A stretch of DNA of 64,000 nt, taken from contig CAYJPL010000008.1 of NCBI GenBank assembly GCA_964372125.1, positions 1 through 64,000 of the forward strand. Direction: 5' to 3'. The notes below the pieces were generated by a model. The model was not told the origin of the DNA. It did not search any database and saw only the letters and a program-made list of their open reading frames with translations. Shown here one piece after another: positions 51,425 to 60,495 of this stretch. The DNA is from Tannockella sp964372125. Its GTDB lineage: Bacteria; Bacillota_I; Bacilli_A; Erysipelotrichales; Coprobacillaceae. Position numbers and translations under genes: made by a program. Position 1 is the stretch's first letter. Every line of letters starts with the position of its first letter.

Positions 51425-52286
51425 TAAATCATTTGGGAAAAAACAGGTATTAAAAGATATTAGTTTTACTGCAAAAAGTGGTAAAGCACTCGGAATTTTA
51501 GGTAGAAATGGTGCTGGTAAAACTACTACAATTCGCATTATTATGGATGTATTTAAGGGTGATAGTGGAGAAATATTAATAGATGGTAAAAAAGCAGACT
51601 ATAAAAAATATGTTATAGGATATCTACCAGAAGAAAGAGGAATGTATCCAAAAGTTAAAATTATAGATCAAATTGTTTATCTTGCAAAATTAAAAGGGAC
51701 AACGAAAAAAGAAGCTATAAAGTCTGCTGATTATTGGTTAGAAAGATTAGGTATGACAGAATATAGAAATAAATTATTAGAAACATTATCAAAAGGAAAT
51801 CAACAAAAAATACAGTTAATTTCTACAATTGTATCTTCTCCTGATATTGTAATACTTGATGAACCATTTTCAGGATTAGATCCAGTTAACTCAATTTTAT
51901 TAAAAGATGTTGTTAAAGAATTAATAAGTGAAGGTAAAATAGTATTATTTTCTAGTCATCAGATGAATTATATTGAAGAATTCTGTGACGAAATTGCAAT
52001 AATACACGAAGGTAGAATAGTATTATCTGGAGATATTAAAGGTATTATAAAATCGTATCCTAGAGATTGTCTAAAAATAAACTCTACAAATATAAAAGAA
52101 ATATTTGAAAAAGAAGATTATAAAATGGAAATAGATGGAGATAACTTGTATATAAAATTAGAAAATGAAAAAATTAGACAAAATGTAATGCAACAACTTT
52201 GTAATAAATATGACATAGATTCAATATCTGTTAGAGAACCAACATTAAATGAAATATTTGTAGAATATACGACGAGGGGAGAATAA
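51399..52286 (+). CDS. ABC exporter ATP-binding protein, NatA-like
   Basis: The 295-residue ATPase has Walker A LGRNGAGKTTTIRIIM, signature LSKGNQQKIQLISTI, Walker B IVILDEPFSGLDP, and a C-terminal segment with VREPTLNEIFVEYTTRGE as in NatA-type proteins. With the permease that follows it forms a two-protein exporter. NatAB of Bacillus exports Na+; other close relatives handle antimicrobial peptides, so the substrate is uncertain. It overlaps the upstream gene by 26 nt; the start follows GGAGAGGAAAATAA. Confidence 0.88.
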   Translation: MELTVQNINKSFGKKQVLKDISFTAKSGKALGILGRNGAGKTTTIRIIMDVFKGDSGEILIDGKKADYKKYVIGYLPEERGMYPKVKIIDQIVYLAKLKGTTKKEAIKSADYWLERLGMTEYRNKLLETLSKGNQQKIQLISTIVSSPDIVILDEPFSGLDPVNSILLKDVVKELISEGKIVLFSSHQMNYIEEFCDEIAIIHEGRIVLSGDIKGIIKSYPRDCLKINSTNIKEIFEKEDYKMEIDGDNLYIKLENEKIRQNVMQQLCNKYDIDSISVREPTLNEIFVEYTTRGE

Positions 52287-52288
52287 TC

Positions 52289-53542
52289 ATGAAACAATTT
52301 TTAATAATATTAGAATTCGAACTTAGAAATTATTATAAAAGAAAAAGTTTTATAATATTTTCATTATTTTTAGTTATTATTATGGCTGCTTTCTTATTCT
52401 CACCTCGATACATTCCATTAATTCAAGGAATGTTTGAAGATGATAATGCAGTTAGGGAAACAACAACATTAATGGTTAACGGTGATATTGAAATAGATGA
52501 TAGTTATATAAATAACTTAAATATATATCTTGAAAGCGAATCTATTGTTGCTATTAAAACTGACTATACTATTGATGAGATGAAAAATAAAATTGGTACA
52601 GAAGATATTACGAGAGGTCTTTATATTAATGGAGATAACAGTTATGTAAACGTTGTAGAAGATATTGATATATACGATAATGCTAGTCAAACAATCCATA
52701 GTATAATGACAATTAATTATCAAAATCAACAATTACAAAAATATGGTATAGATATGCAAGATGCAAGTAGTATTATTTCCCCGGAAATAAATGTTGAATA
52801 TATAAGCACTGGTGTTAACCAGGCAGAAAGTTTTCTATATACATATATTTTAATATTTATGTTATATATTGGGGTAATAACATATGGACAATTCGTAGTA
52901 TCTAGTATTGTAACTGAAAAAACATCAAGAGCTATGGAAGTACTTGTAACTAGTGCAAAACCATCATCATTTATATTTGCAAAAGTAATAGGTACAGGTA
53001 TAGCAGGAATAGCACAAATGCTATTAATTCTATTATCTGCATTTATATTCTACAATATGAATATTGAATTCTGGCAAAATAATCCAATTGTTATTTCTAT
53101 ATTTAATATTCCATTAGAAATGATTGCTTATATGATGATATTCTTTGTTTTAGGATTATTTATATATGCTTTCTTATTTGGAGCAGCAGGATCACTGGCA
53201 GCTAGAATTGAAGACATGGGAACACTTATTACACCAATAACTTTATTATTTATTATTTCATTCTTCATAACTTCATTTTCATTAAATGGTGGAAATATTG
53301 ATTCTACATTAATGTATGTAAGTTCCTTTATTCCATTCACATCACCAATGGCGATGTTTTCTAGAATTGCAATGTCTGTTGTACCACCAATAGAAATCAT
53401 TATATCGATTATAATATTAATAGTATCAACAATTATTATTGGAATAGTTGCTGCGAAGATTTATTGCTATGGAGTATTTTTCTATGGTAATAAACCAAGT
53501 ATAATTAAGACAATAAAGTACTTAATAAAAAATGGTAATTAA
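52289..53542 (+). CDS. ABC-2 type permease, NatB-like
   Basis: The 417-residue protein has one N-terminal helix (SFIIFSLFLVIIMAAFLF), a large extracytoplasmic domain (about residues 40-175), and five or six C-terminal helices with the motif VSSIVTEKTSRAMEVLVTSAKPSSFIFAKVIG, the hallmark of NatB/YhaP permeases. It follows the ATPase by 2 nt and ends the operon. Confidence 0.88.
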   Translation: MKQFLIILEFELRNYYKRKSFIIFSLFLVIIMAAFLFSPRYIPLIQGMFEDDNAVRETTTLMVNGDIEIDDSYINNLNIYLESESIVAIKTDYTIDEMKNKIGTEDITRGLYINGDNSYVNVVEDIDIYDNASQTIHSIMTINYQNQQLQKYGIDMQDASSIISPEINVEYISTGVNQAESFLYTYILIFMLYIGVITYGQFVVSSIVTEKTSRAMEVLVTSAKPSSFIFAKVIGTGIAGIAQMLLILLSAFIFYNMNIEFWQNNPIVISIFNIPLEMIAYMMIFFVLGLFIYAFLFGAAGSLAARIEDMGTLITPITLLFIISFFITSFSLNGGNIDSTLMYVSSFIPFTSPMAMFSRIAMSVVPPIEIIISIIILIVSTIIIGIVAAKIYCYGVFFYGNKPSIIKTIKYLIKNGN

Positions 53543-53548
53543 ACGCTA

Positions 53549-53573
53549 AAACTCTCTTGTTAAGAGAGTTTTT
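53549..53573 (+). terminator. Terminator of the XRE-NatAB operon
   Basis: Arms AAACTCTCTT and AAGAGAGTTT with a 3-nt loop and a T run. Confidence 0.88.
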
Positions 53574-53683
53574 CATTATATTATACAAAAAGTAGTATGC
53601 ATTATTATATAATTTGTAATTTAGAGATAATAATAATATAGTTAAGTTAGAGAACAATATCATAAAAAAAGGAGGTGAATCAC

Positions 53684-54214
53684 ATGAAAAATATAGATTT
53701 TAATAATATTAAGAATACAACAATTTTTTTATCAGAAATAAGAATTAATGGAATCATAAAAGATAACTATGTTTCACCATATACAACGCAATGTATTGTT
53801 AATGTTACAGATAAATCATTATGCTTGTACTCATTAGATGAATGTGGTGGTAATGTAAAGCCAAATATTTTTACAACTTTACACTTCAAAGATATCTTAA
53901 ATATTGTATTATCTATATATAAAAGGGAATATTTCATAAATAATAATGAGAAAAATTATTATCATATTGATATCCATATTGATATGATAGATAAAAATAC
54001 CTATCATTTAGAACTAAAAAATTGGGATAATTTCTTAGAAATGATAGATTTATTTAGTAAAGAGAAAGTAAATATTGATGATCCAATAAACATAATAGAG
54101 AGATATAGAAATAAAAAAAGTTTATTTATTAAAGAATTAGATGAAGAATTTGATGCATTGGCAAATATACATAATATACCTAAAGAATTGAGAAAATATT
54201 TAAATAATTTTTAG
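53684..54214 (+). CDS. Unknown 176-residue cytoplasmic protein
   Basis: I do not recognise this protein. It is soluble, with no signal peptide or helix long enough to span a membrane. The first 120 residues are rich in beta pattern (TTIFLSEIRINGIIKDNY, TLHFKDILNIVLSIY, YYHIDIHIDMIDKNTYHLEL), somewhat like a PH-type barrel; the last 50 are helical and charged. AAGGAGGTGAATCAC before the ATG at 53684 is an excellent ribosome site, so it is surely expressed. It stands alone between NatB and the SRP RNA. Confidence 0.65.
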   Translation: MKNIDFNNIKNTTIFLSEIRINGIIKDNYVSPYTTQCIVNVTDKSLCLYSLDECGGNVKPNIFTTLHFKDILNIVLSIYKREYFINNNEKNYYHIDIHIDMIDKNTYHLELKNWDNFLEMIDLFSKEKVNIDDPINIIERYRNKKSLFIKELDEEFDALANIHNIPKELRKYLNNF

Positions 54215-54222
54215 AATTATAA

Positions 54223-54251
54223 TTGATATTTCACAAAAATTCTAGTATAAT
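54223..54251 (+). promoter_or_regulatory. Promoter of the SRP RNA gene
   Basis: TTGATA (54223-54228) and TATAAT (54246-54251) with a 17-base spacer, right before the RNA. Confidence 0.82.
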
Positions 54252-54257
54252 CATACT

Positions 54258-54341
54258 TGCCATTACAATAGGCGGTTTCGAACCATGTCAGGACCGGAAG
54301 GTAGCAGCATTAAGAATCCCGTTTATGTGTAGTGGCTTTTT
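54258..54341 (+). ncRNA. ffs: Signal recognition particle RNA, small type (4.5S-like)
   Basis: The conserved core GTCAGGACCGGAAGGTAGCAGC of domain IV is present (54280-54307 region), with the GGAA tetraloop and the two internal loops that bind Ffh. GCCATTACA near the 5' end pairs with TGTAGTGGC near the 3' end to close the hairpin, followed by TTTTT. At about 84 nt it is a short SRP RNA without the Alu domain of Bacillus. Confidence 0.93.
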
Positions 54342-54351
54342 AGGAGAAAAA

Positions 54352-54795
54352 ATGGATAATGATCATAAATATATGCAAGAAGCATATAAACAAGCAAAAA
54401 AAGCATATCACATAGATGAGGTACCTGTAGGGGCAGTAATTGTTCATAATAATAAAATCATAGCACGTGGATACAATAAAAGACATACAACAAATAATGC
54501 GCTTGGGCATGCAGAAATTATAGCAATTAATAAAGCATGTAAAAAACTTAACTCATGGAGATTAGAGGAATGTACAATTTACATTACATTAGAGCCATGT
54601 ATTATGTGTTCAGGAGCAATTGTCCAAAGTCGTATCAAAAGAGTAGTATATGGTGCACCTGATACTAGATGGATGTCATTAGAAAAGCTTATTGAAAACG
54701 AATCATTATTAAATCATAAATTAGAAATTACATCGGGAATTTTGCAAGAAAAATGTAGTCAATTAGTCAAACAATATTTTAAAGATAAAAGATAA
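54352..54795 (+). CDS. tadA: tRNA-specific adenosine deaminase
   Basis: The 147-residue enzyme converts A34 to inosine in tRNA-Arg. The zinc-dependent deaminase motifs are LGHAEIIAI (His and the catalytic Glu) and LEPCIMCSGAIV (two Cys ligands). The C-terminal VVYGAPDTRW is family-like although the following MSLEKLIENESLLNHK differs from the common GA-rich version. The start at 54352 follows AGGAGAAAAA, within the end of the SRP RNA terminator. The longer frame upstream is the SRP RNA itself. Confidence 0.94.
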   Translation: MDNDHKYMQEAYKQAKKAYHIDEVPVGAVIVHNNKIIARGYNKRHTTNNALGHAEIIAINKACKKLNSWRLEECTIYITLEPCIMCSGAIVQSRIKRVVYGAPDTRWMSLEKLIENESLLNHKLEITSGILQEKCSQLVKQYFKDKR

Positions 54796-54812
54796 ATTCT
54801 TTTATCTTTTTA
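54781..54812 (+). terminator. Terminator of tadA
   Basis: Arms AAAGATAAAAG and CTTTTATCTTT overlapping the tadA stop, then a T run. Confidence 0.8.
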
Positions 54813-54850
54813 TATTGATTTATTGTATAATATAAAAAGGAGTTGATAAT

Positions 54851-56680
54851 ATGACATACAAAGCTTTATATAGATTTTATAGACCACAGGTATTCCAAGA
54901 TGTAGCAGGTCAAAGACACATTGTAACAACAATGCAGAATGCTATTTTAGAAAAAAGAATGGGACATGCCTACTTGTTTTCTGGTCCAAGAGGAACAGGA
55001 AAGACTACTATCGCAAAAATTGTTGCAAAAGGATTAAACTGTCTAGAAGAAAATGCACCATGTGGTACTTGTGAATCATGTATCTCAATTGCTTCAGGAC
55101 AACATCCAGACGTTATTGAAATTGATGCTGCAAGTAATAATGGGGTAGATGAAGTACGTGATTTAATTGATAAAATCAAATATGCACCAATACAAGGAAA
55201 ATACAAAGTATATATTATTGATGAGGTCCATATGATGACGACTGGAGCTTTTAATGCGCTTTTAAAAACATTAGAAGAACCACCTGCTCATGCTATTTTT
55301 ATTTTAGCGACAACAGAACCACATAAAGTAATACCTACGATACTTTCTAGATGTCAACGATTTGACTTTCAAAAAGTATCTATGGATGACATAGTTGAAC
55401 GTTTAAAATATGTACTCGATCAAGAAAATAAAAATTATGATATTGAAGCTGTAAGGTTAATTGCAAAAATGGCAGATGGTGGTATGCGTGATTCATTGAG
55501 TATTCTTGAACAATGTCTAGCATACAATAATCATTTAGAGGTTAATACTATTCATCAAATATACGGGCTATTGTCTATGGAAAAGAAATTAACTTTTATA
55601 AAAAGAATGATTTCAAAAAATATTAAGGAAGTATTATCTTTGTTGGATGAAATGCTTAATGGTGGAATCGATATAAAGAGACTTACTTTTGATTTGATTG
55701 ATGTTTTAAAAGACATAGTTATTTATAAAAACACAAATGATTTATCAATTTTATTTGTTTTGGATAAACAAGATATTGATGATATTGTACCGTATGTAAC
55801 AAGCAGTGAAGCTTTTTCAATGATTGACTTATTTGTAGAAGCTACCCTTAAATATCCAATAGCAGTAGATGCTACAATATATTTTGAGCTTGCAATATTA
55901 AAGATTTGTAATAATACAACAGTAGAAAACACAAAGCAAATTATCATTGAAGATACTAAAGTAGAAAATATCCAGGAAAAAATAGTTATAGAAGATAAAA
56001 TAGGTAATCAAAATATCTCTGAAACAGTTGTAGAAATTGAAAGTAAAGAGGTCTATAATACACAACCAGCAGTGATTGCTAAAGACAATACTGTTGATAT
56101 GCAACTAGAAATAAATATTAATGATGATGCTACTGATATACACTCAGAAAATGTATTAAATGATGAAGATGAAAGTAATGAAGTAATTAATGAAGATAAA
56201 GAAGTTTTAAATGAAGATATCGTTAATATATTAGTGCAAGCAAATCGTGAAACTTTCCAAGATATAAAAGAGAAATGGCCTATTCTATCAAAGTATCGTG
56301 TAAATTTAAATACTGCTAAGTTTGCTACAAAATTATATCAGGCAAATCCTGTTGCTGCATGTAATAATGCCTTTATCATTACGTTCGAACATCAACCAGA
56401 GGTAAATGATGTAAACAGGAGTAATATGTACCATGAACTTAAAAACTTTGTAAAAGAGGTTTTTGGTAATGAATTTGATTTTATCGCAATTACAAATACA
56501 AAATGGCAAGATATTAGAAATGAGTTTATAGTGATGAAACAAAATGGAACTTTACCAAGTCCACAACCTATACATTTGCATCATATTGATGAATATGTAG
56601 AAAAAAAGAAAAGTTATACAACAGCTCAAAAAGACGCAATTGAATTATTTGGTGCTGATATTGTAGAAATTGAGGAATAA
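54851..56680 (+). CDS. dnaX: DNA polymerase III subunits gamma and tau
   Basis: The 609-residue protein starts TYKALYRFYRPQVFQDVAGQ and has Walker A GPRGTGKTT, a zinc module with four Cys (CLEENAPCGTCESC), Walker B VYIIDEVHMM, sensor 1 ATTEPHKV and the SRC motif ILSRCQRFDF. A long acidic linker (about 360-450) leads to a tau-specific C-terminal domain. It is the clamp-loader motor and binds the polymerase. The start follows AAAAGGAGTTGATAAT. Confidence 0.97.
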   Translation: MTYKALYRFYRPQVFQDVAGQRHIVTTMQNAILEKRMGHAYLFSGPRGTGKTTIAKIVAKGLNCLEENAPCGTCESCISIASGQHPDVIEIDAASNNGVDEVRDLIDKIKYAPIQGKYKVYIIDEVHMMTTGAFNALLKTLEEPPAHAIFILATTEPHKVIPTILSRCQRFDFQKVSMDDIVERLKYVLDQENKNYDIEAVRLIAKMADGGMRDSLSILEQCLAYNNHLEVNTIHQIYGLLSMEKKLTFIKRMISKNIKEVLSLLDEMLNGGIDIKRLTFDLIDVLKDIVIYKNTNDLSILFVLDKQDIDDIVPYVTSSEAFSMIDLFVEATLKYPIAVDATIYFELAILKICNNTTVENTKQIIIEDTKVENIQEKIVIEDKIGNQNISETVVEIESKEVYNTQPAVIAKDNTVDMQLEININDDATDIHSENVLNDEDESNEVINEDKEVLNEDIVNILVQANRETFQDIKEKWPILSKYRVNLNTAKFATKLYQANPVAACNNAFIITFEHQPEVNDVNRSNMYHELKNFVKEVFGNEFDFIAITNTKWQDIRNEFIVMKQNGTLPSPQPIHLHHIDEYVEKKKSYTTAQKDAIELFGADIVEIEE

Positions 56681-56682
56681 AC

Positions 56683-57282
56683 ATGAGTACAAAATATCCA
56701 CAATCATTTGAAAATATGGTAAATTGCTTCAAAAGACTTCCAGGAATTGGCGGAAAAAGTGCAGAAAGAATGGCTTATCATGTACTTTCAATGGATGAGA
56801 AATATGTTAAAGAATTCGCTAACACTCTTTCTGTATTTCGAGAAGAAATAAAACACTGTAAAGTATGTGGCCATATGACTGATCAAGATATATGCCAAAT
56901 ATGTAATGATACTCATAGAGATCAATCAATAATATGTGTTGTCGAGTCCTCTAAAGATGTATTCGCAATGGAAAAAATAAAAGAATACAAAGGTTTATAT
57001 CATGTGTTACATGGTACTATGTCAATAATGGATGGAAAAACATTAGAAGATTTAAATATTGTTTCGTTGTTTGATAGAATAAATGAAAATGTTAAAGAAA
57101 TTATTATTGCAACAAATCCTACTAGAGAAGGTGAAACAACGGCACTTTATTTAGCGAAACTACTTAGTACTTACAATGTTTCTACAAGTAGAATTGCTAA
57201 TGGATTACCAATTGGAAGTAATATTGATTATGCAGATGAGTTAACACTATTAAAATCTATTGAAGGTAGAAAAAAGATATAA
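56683..57282 (+). CDS. recR: Recombination protein RecR
   Basis: The 199-residue protein has the HhH segment FKRLPGIGGKSAERMAYHVL, the zinc finger (CKVCGHMTDQDICQIC), the TOPRIM domain (ICVVESSKDVFAMEKI) and the late Walker-B-like region TNPTREGETTALYLAKLL. It acts with RecF and RecO. The gene starts 2 nt after dnaX; the ebfC/ybaB gene that normally lies between them is absent. Confidence 0.97.
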   Translation: MSTKYPQSFENMVNCFKRLPGIGGKSAERMAYHVLSMDEKYVKEFANTLSVFREEIKHCKVCGHMTDQDICQICNDTHRDQSIICVVESSKDVFAMEKIKEYKGLYHVLHGTMSIMDGKTLEDLNIVSLFDRINENVKEIIIATNPTREGETTALYLAKLLSTYNVSTSRIANGLPIGSNIDYADELTLLKSIEGRKKI

Positions 57283-57285
57283 TCT

Positions 57286-57318
57286 AAGGTATAGCTATAT
57301 TAGCTATGCTTTTTTTTA
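57286..57318 (+). terminator. Terminator of dnaX-recR
   Basis: A hairpin pairing TATAGCTA with TAGCTATG followed by eight T. Confidence 0.8.
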
Positions 57319-57387
57319 ATGTTTGTAAAAATAGCTTTTAGAATGGTACAAATTCATATATAATTAGATAGGAAAGTAGGTGCATAT

Positions 57388-58008
57388 ATGAAAGGAATTT
57401 TTATAACATTAGAAGGACCTGACGGTAGTGGGAAAACTACTGTTTCTAATATATTAGTAGAACAATTAAAAAAAGAAAATTATCCGGTAATCTTAACAAG
57501 AGAACCTGGTGGTATAGATATTGCAGAACAAATTAGAAGAATTATTTTAGATCCTAAAAATACAGCTATGGATGCTAGAACAGAGGCATTATTATATGCT
57601 GCTGCAAGAAGACAACATTTAATTGAAAAAGTACAACCAGCTATTGATAATGGATATATTGTAATTTGTGATCGTTTTGTTGATAGTTCACTAGTTTACC
57701 AGGGTGTTGGAAGAAATATAGGAATAGATGAAGTATACGACATAAATATGTTTGCTATAGAGGGATTATTCCCAACAAAAACTATATTTTTCGATATACC
57801 ATATGAAAAAGGGCTACAACGTATCCAAAAATCAGATAGAGAACAAGATCGTCTGGATTTAGAAACAGATGAATTTCATAAAAAAACATATCAAGGGTAC
57901 ATGGACATACGAGATAAATTTTCTTCAAGAATAGTAAGTATTAATGCCGATCAGTCAATAGAAAATGTTACAAAAGATGCCATGGCTATTATAAGAGAAT
58001 TTATATGA
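57388..58008 (+). CDS. tmk: Thymidylate kinase
   Basis: The 206-residue kinase has P-loop LEGPDGSGKTT, the DR(Y/F) motif CDRFVDSSLVYQG, the substrate motif TREPGG and a LID with SDREQDRLDLE. It makes dTDP. It overlaps holB by 4 nt (ATGA) and heads a seven-gene run to the deacetylase. The start follows GGAAAGTAGGTGC. Confidence 0.96.
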   Translation: MKGIFITLEGPDGSGKTTVSNILVEQLKKENYPVILTREPGGIDIAEQIRRIILDPKNTAMDARTEALLYAAARRQHLIEKVQPAIDNGYIVICDRFVDSSLVYQGVGRNIGIDEVYDINMFAIEGLFPTKTIFFDIPYEKGLQRIQKSDREQDRLDLETDEFHKKTYQGYMDIRDKFSSRIVSINADQSIENVTKDAMAIIREFI

Positions 58009-58946
58009 TAGAAAATATCAAATTTGATCAACCTGTTTTTTATCAATTGATTAATAATGCTAAAGCTAATAATAAATTATCACATGCGTTTTTACTTATT
58101 GGAAAGGACGTTGATGATAGTTTGGAATTCCTTGTAAAAATGATTTTATGTGATCAGCCAATTGCATGTAACACATGCGAAACATGTATAAAAATTGATC
58201 ATAAAACATATGCTGATATTATAGAATATGATGGGCTTATAGAATCAATAAAGAAACAAAATATAGAGTATATACAAGAAGCATTCAAAAAAACTTCTAT
58301 TGAAGGAAAAGCAAAAATATATATCATTAAGAATATTGAAAAATCATCAAAAGAGTCAGTTAATGCACTTTTGAAAATGGTTGAGGAGCCAGAAGGTAAT
58401 ACTATTGCGATATTTACTAGTAAAAATAAAAGTAGAGTATTGCCAACTATTATTTCAAGATGTCAAACCATAGAACTAGCGCATAATAAACCAGAAACTA
58501 TTTATAATAAATTATTACAAAATAATATATCTGATGCTCATGCAAGAGTACTTTCTAAATTAACAACTAATGTTAATCATGCACTAAGTATGAATGATGA
58601 CAGATTTGAATATATGATGTTGCAGGTTATTAATACTATTGAAGATATTTTCTTATCACATGATAATTTGCTAATAAATTGTCATACAAACCTTTTAAAG
58701 AACTATAAAGAGAAAGATGATGTACGTTTGTTTTTGAATATGTTATCACTTGCTTTAAAAGACATGTTTCACGTGAAACATAACACAGAAATTGTTTATG
58801 AAAAATATCGTGATACTTTCATCAAATTAGACTATAATGAAGATGAGCTAATAAAAAAAATACAATTAATTATAGAAACAATAAATACATTAGAGAGTAA
58901 TGCAAATGTAACACTTTTAATGGATAGTTTACTATATCGACTATAG
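58005..58946 (+). CDS. holB: DNA polymerase III delta prime subunit
   Basis: The 313-residue AAA+-like protein resembles DnaX: FLLIGKDVDDSLEFL stands where Walker A would be but lacks the GKT, as expected for the non-ATPase delta prime. A cysteine cluster (CDQPIACNTCETC) and the SRC motif IISRCQTIEL are kept. It completes the clamp loader. A perfect parS site lies within the gene at 58765. Confidence 0.93.
   Translation: MIENIKFDQPVFYQLINNAKANNKLSHAFLLIGKDVDDSLEFLVKMILCDQPIACNTCETCIKIDHKTYADIIEYDGLIESIKKQNIEYIQEAFKKTSIEGKAKIYIIKNIEKSSKESVNALLKMVEEPEGNTIAIFTSKNKSRVLPTIISRCQTIELAHNKPETIYNKLLQNNISDAHARVLSKLTTNVNHALSMNDDRFEYMMLQVINTIEDIFLSHDNLLINCHTNLLKNYKEKDDVRLFLNMLSLALKDMFHVKHNTEIVYEKYRDTFIKLDYNEDELIKKIQLIIETINTLESNANVTLLMDSLLYRL
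58765..58780. other. parS centromere site inside holB
   Basis: TGTTTCACGTGAAACA is a perfect 16-bp palindrome identical to the parS sequence bound by ParB/Spo0J. It encodes FHVKH within the delta prime protein. Confidence 0.92.
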
Positions 58947-58958
58947 AAAGGAAAAGTT

Positions 58959-59780
58959 ATGGATCAAAAACTAGCAAATATTAGATTTAAAAATGCCGGT
59001 AAAACTTACTATTTCTCAACAAATTTAAATGTTGAAAAGGGTGATAAGGTTATAGTTGAGACTGCAAGAGGACTTGAGCTTGGTGAAGTTACAAAGCCAC
59101 TAAAAGAATTATCGGATTTTGATCTAGATATGGAATTAAAGAAAATAAAAAGAATCGCTACAAAAGATGATATAAAAAACTATAGTGATAATGTTGAAAA
59201 AGCTGTCCAATCTTTAAAATTATGTAAGGAAATAGTTTCATCATTTAAATTAGATATGAGATTGATCAATTGTGAATACACTCTAGACAAATCTAAAGTT
59301 ATATTCACATATACTGCTGAGGAACGTGTTGACTTTAGGGAATTATTAAGAGAACTTGCTAATCAGTTCAAATGTCGCATTGAGTTACGTCAAATTGGAA
59401 CAAGAGATAAAGCAAAAATGGTTGGTGGTATTGGTGTTTGCGGCATGCCGTTATGCTGTTCGTCTTCACTTAGTGAATTCACTGGTGTATCTATTAATAT
59501 GGCAAAAAATCAAATGCTTGCAATAAATATCGAAAAAATATCGGGTATGTGCGGTAGATTAATGTGCTGTTTAAAATATGAAGATGCGGTATATACGGAA
59601 GAAAAGAAAAGATTCCCAAAAATAGGGGAGTACATTATTTATGAATCAAAGGAAAGCAAAGTGATTGGTTTAAATGTGATAAGCAATCTTGTCAAAATTG
59701 ATAAAGAAGGCGTAATTATGTTTGTACCATTAAATGAAATCAAAAGAAAAGTACGCGAGAAGAAAAATGGAAGTAAGTAA
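58959..59780 (+). CDS. ricT: PSP1 domain protein RicT (YaaT)
   Basis: The 273-residue protein has the PSP1 domain and two cysteine-rich motifs, GVCGMPLCCSSSLSEF and SGMCGRLMCCLKYED, that hold [4Fe-4S] clusters in Bacillus RicT. There it joins RicA and RicF to guide RNase Y in mRNA maturation. Its place between holB and yabB is conserved. The start follows GAAAGGAAAAGTT. Confidence 0.94.
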   Translation: MDQKLANIRFKNAGKTYYFSTNLNVEKGDKVIVETARGLELGEVTKPLKELSDFDLDMELKKIKRIATKDDIKNYSDNVEKAVQSLKLCKEIVSSFKLDMRLINCEYTLDKSKVIFTYTAEERVDFRELLRELANQFKCRIELRQIGTRDKAKMVGGIGVCGMPLCCSSSLSEFTGVSINMAKNQMLAINIEKISGMCGRLMCCLKYEDAVYTEEKKRFPKIGEYIIYESKESKVIGLNVISNLVKIDKEGVIMFVPLNEIKRKVREKKNGSK

Positions 59781-60495
59781 TTACCTATTAGCACACAAGA
59801 ATTTAAAAATAATCCAAAGAAAAGATATGTTTAACTTTTCTTTGGATACTGTTTTATTATCTAACTTTTGTACGATAACAAAAGATACTAAAAAAATTGT
59901 GGATTTTGGAACAAATAATGCAGCAATACCATTATTACTAAGCAGAAGAACAAATAGAGACATAGTTGGTGTAGAAATTCAAGAAGAAGCTGTTAAACTA
60001 GCAATCAAAAATGTAAACATAAATGAACTTAATAATCAAATACAAATAGTTCACAGTGATATTTATGACTATGTAAAGGATGCTAAGCAAGCAAACCTTG
60101 TTGTATGTAATCCACCTTTTTTTCAAGTAGATGAAGATAGTAATTTAAATGAAAATGAATTTCTGCAAATTGCTCGTCATGAAATAAAGATCAACTTAGA
60201 AGGAATAATTCAATCTGCTGCAAGATTATTAGATAATAAAGGTAGATTGGCTATGGTTCATCGTCCAGATCGAATGATTGATATAATTACATATATGAAA
60301 AAATATGATATTGAGCCAAAAAGAATTAGATTCGTATACCCAAAAATAGGCAAAGAATCACATGTACTACTTGTTGAAGGGATTTATAAAGGGAAAAAAG
60401 GTTTGAAAATAGAACCACCTTTATATGCCCATAACGACGACGGGTCATATAGCAATGAAGTAAGACTGATGTTTGGAGAAGATATTAATGAATAG
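59767..60495 (+). CDS. tRNA1(Val) (adenine-37-N6)-methyltransferase-like protein
   Basis: The 242-residue enzyme (YabB/TrmN6 family) has the start NLKIIQRKDMFNFSLDTVLLSNF, the SAM motif VDFGTNNAAIPLLLSRR and the N6-adenine catalytic motif NPPFF. It methylates an exocyclic amine in tRNA in well-studied members. It overlaps ricT by 14 nt; the ribosome site GAGAAGAAAA is weak, so coupling is probable. Confidence 0.9.
   Translation: MEVSNYLLAHKNLKIIQRKDMFNFSLDTVLLSNFCTITKDTKKIVDFGTNNAAIPLLLSRRTNRDIVGVEIQEEAVKLAIKNVNINELNNQIQIVHSDIYDYVKDAKQANLVVCNPPFFQVDEDSNLNENEFLQIARHEIKINLEGIIQSAARLLDNKGRLAMVHRPDRMIDIITYMKKYDIEPKRIRFVYPKIGKESHVLLVEGIYKGKKGLKIEPPLYAHNDDGSYSNEVRLMFGEDINE

Noticed and set aside
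54223..54351. N-terminal extension of tadA in frame through the SRP RNA
   Set aside because: This stretch is a clear promoter and SRP RNA; the enzyme starts at 54352 with its own ribosome site.
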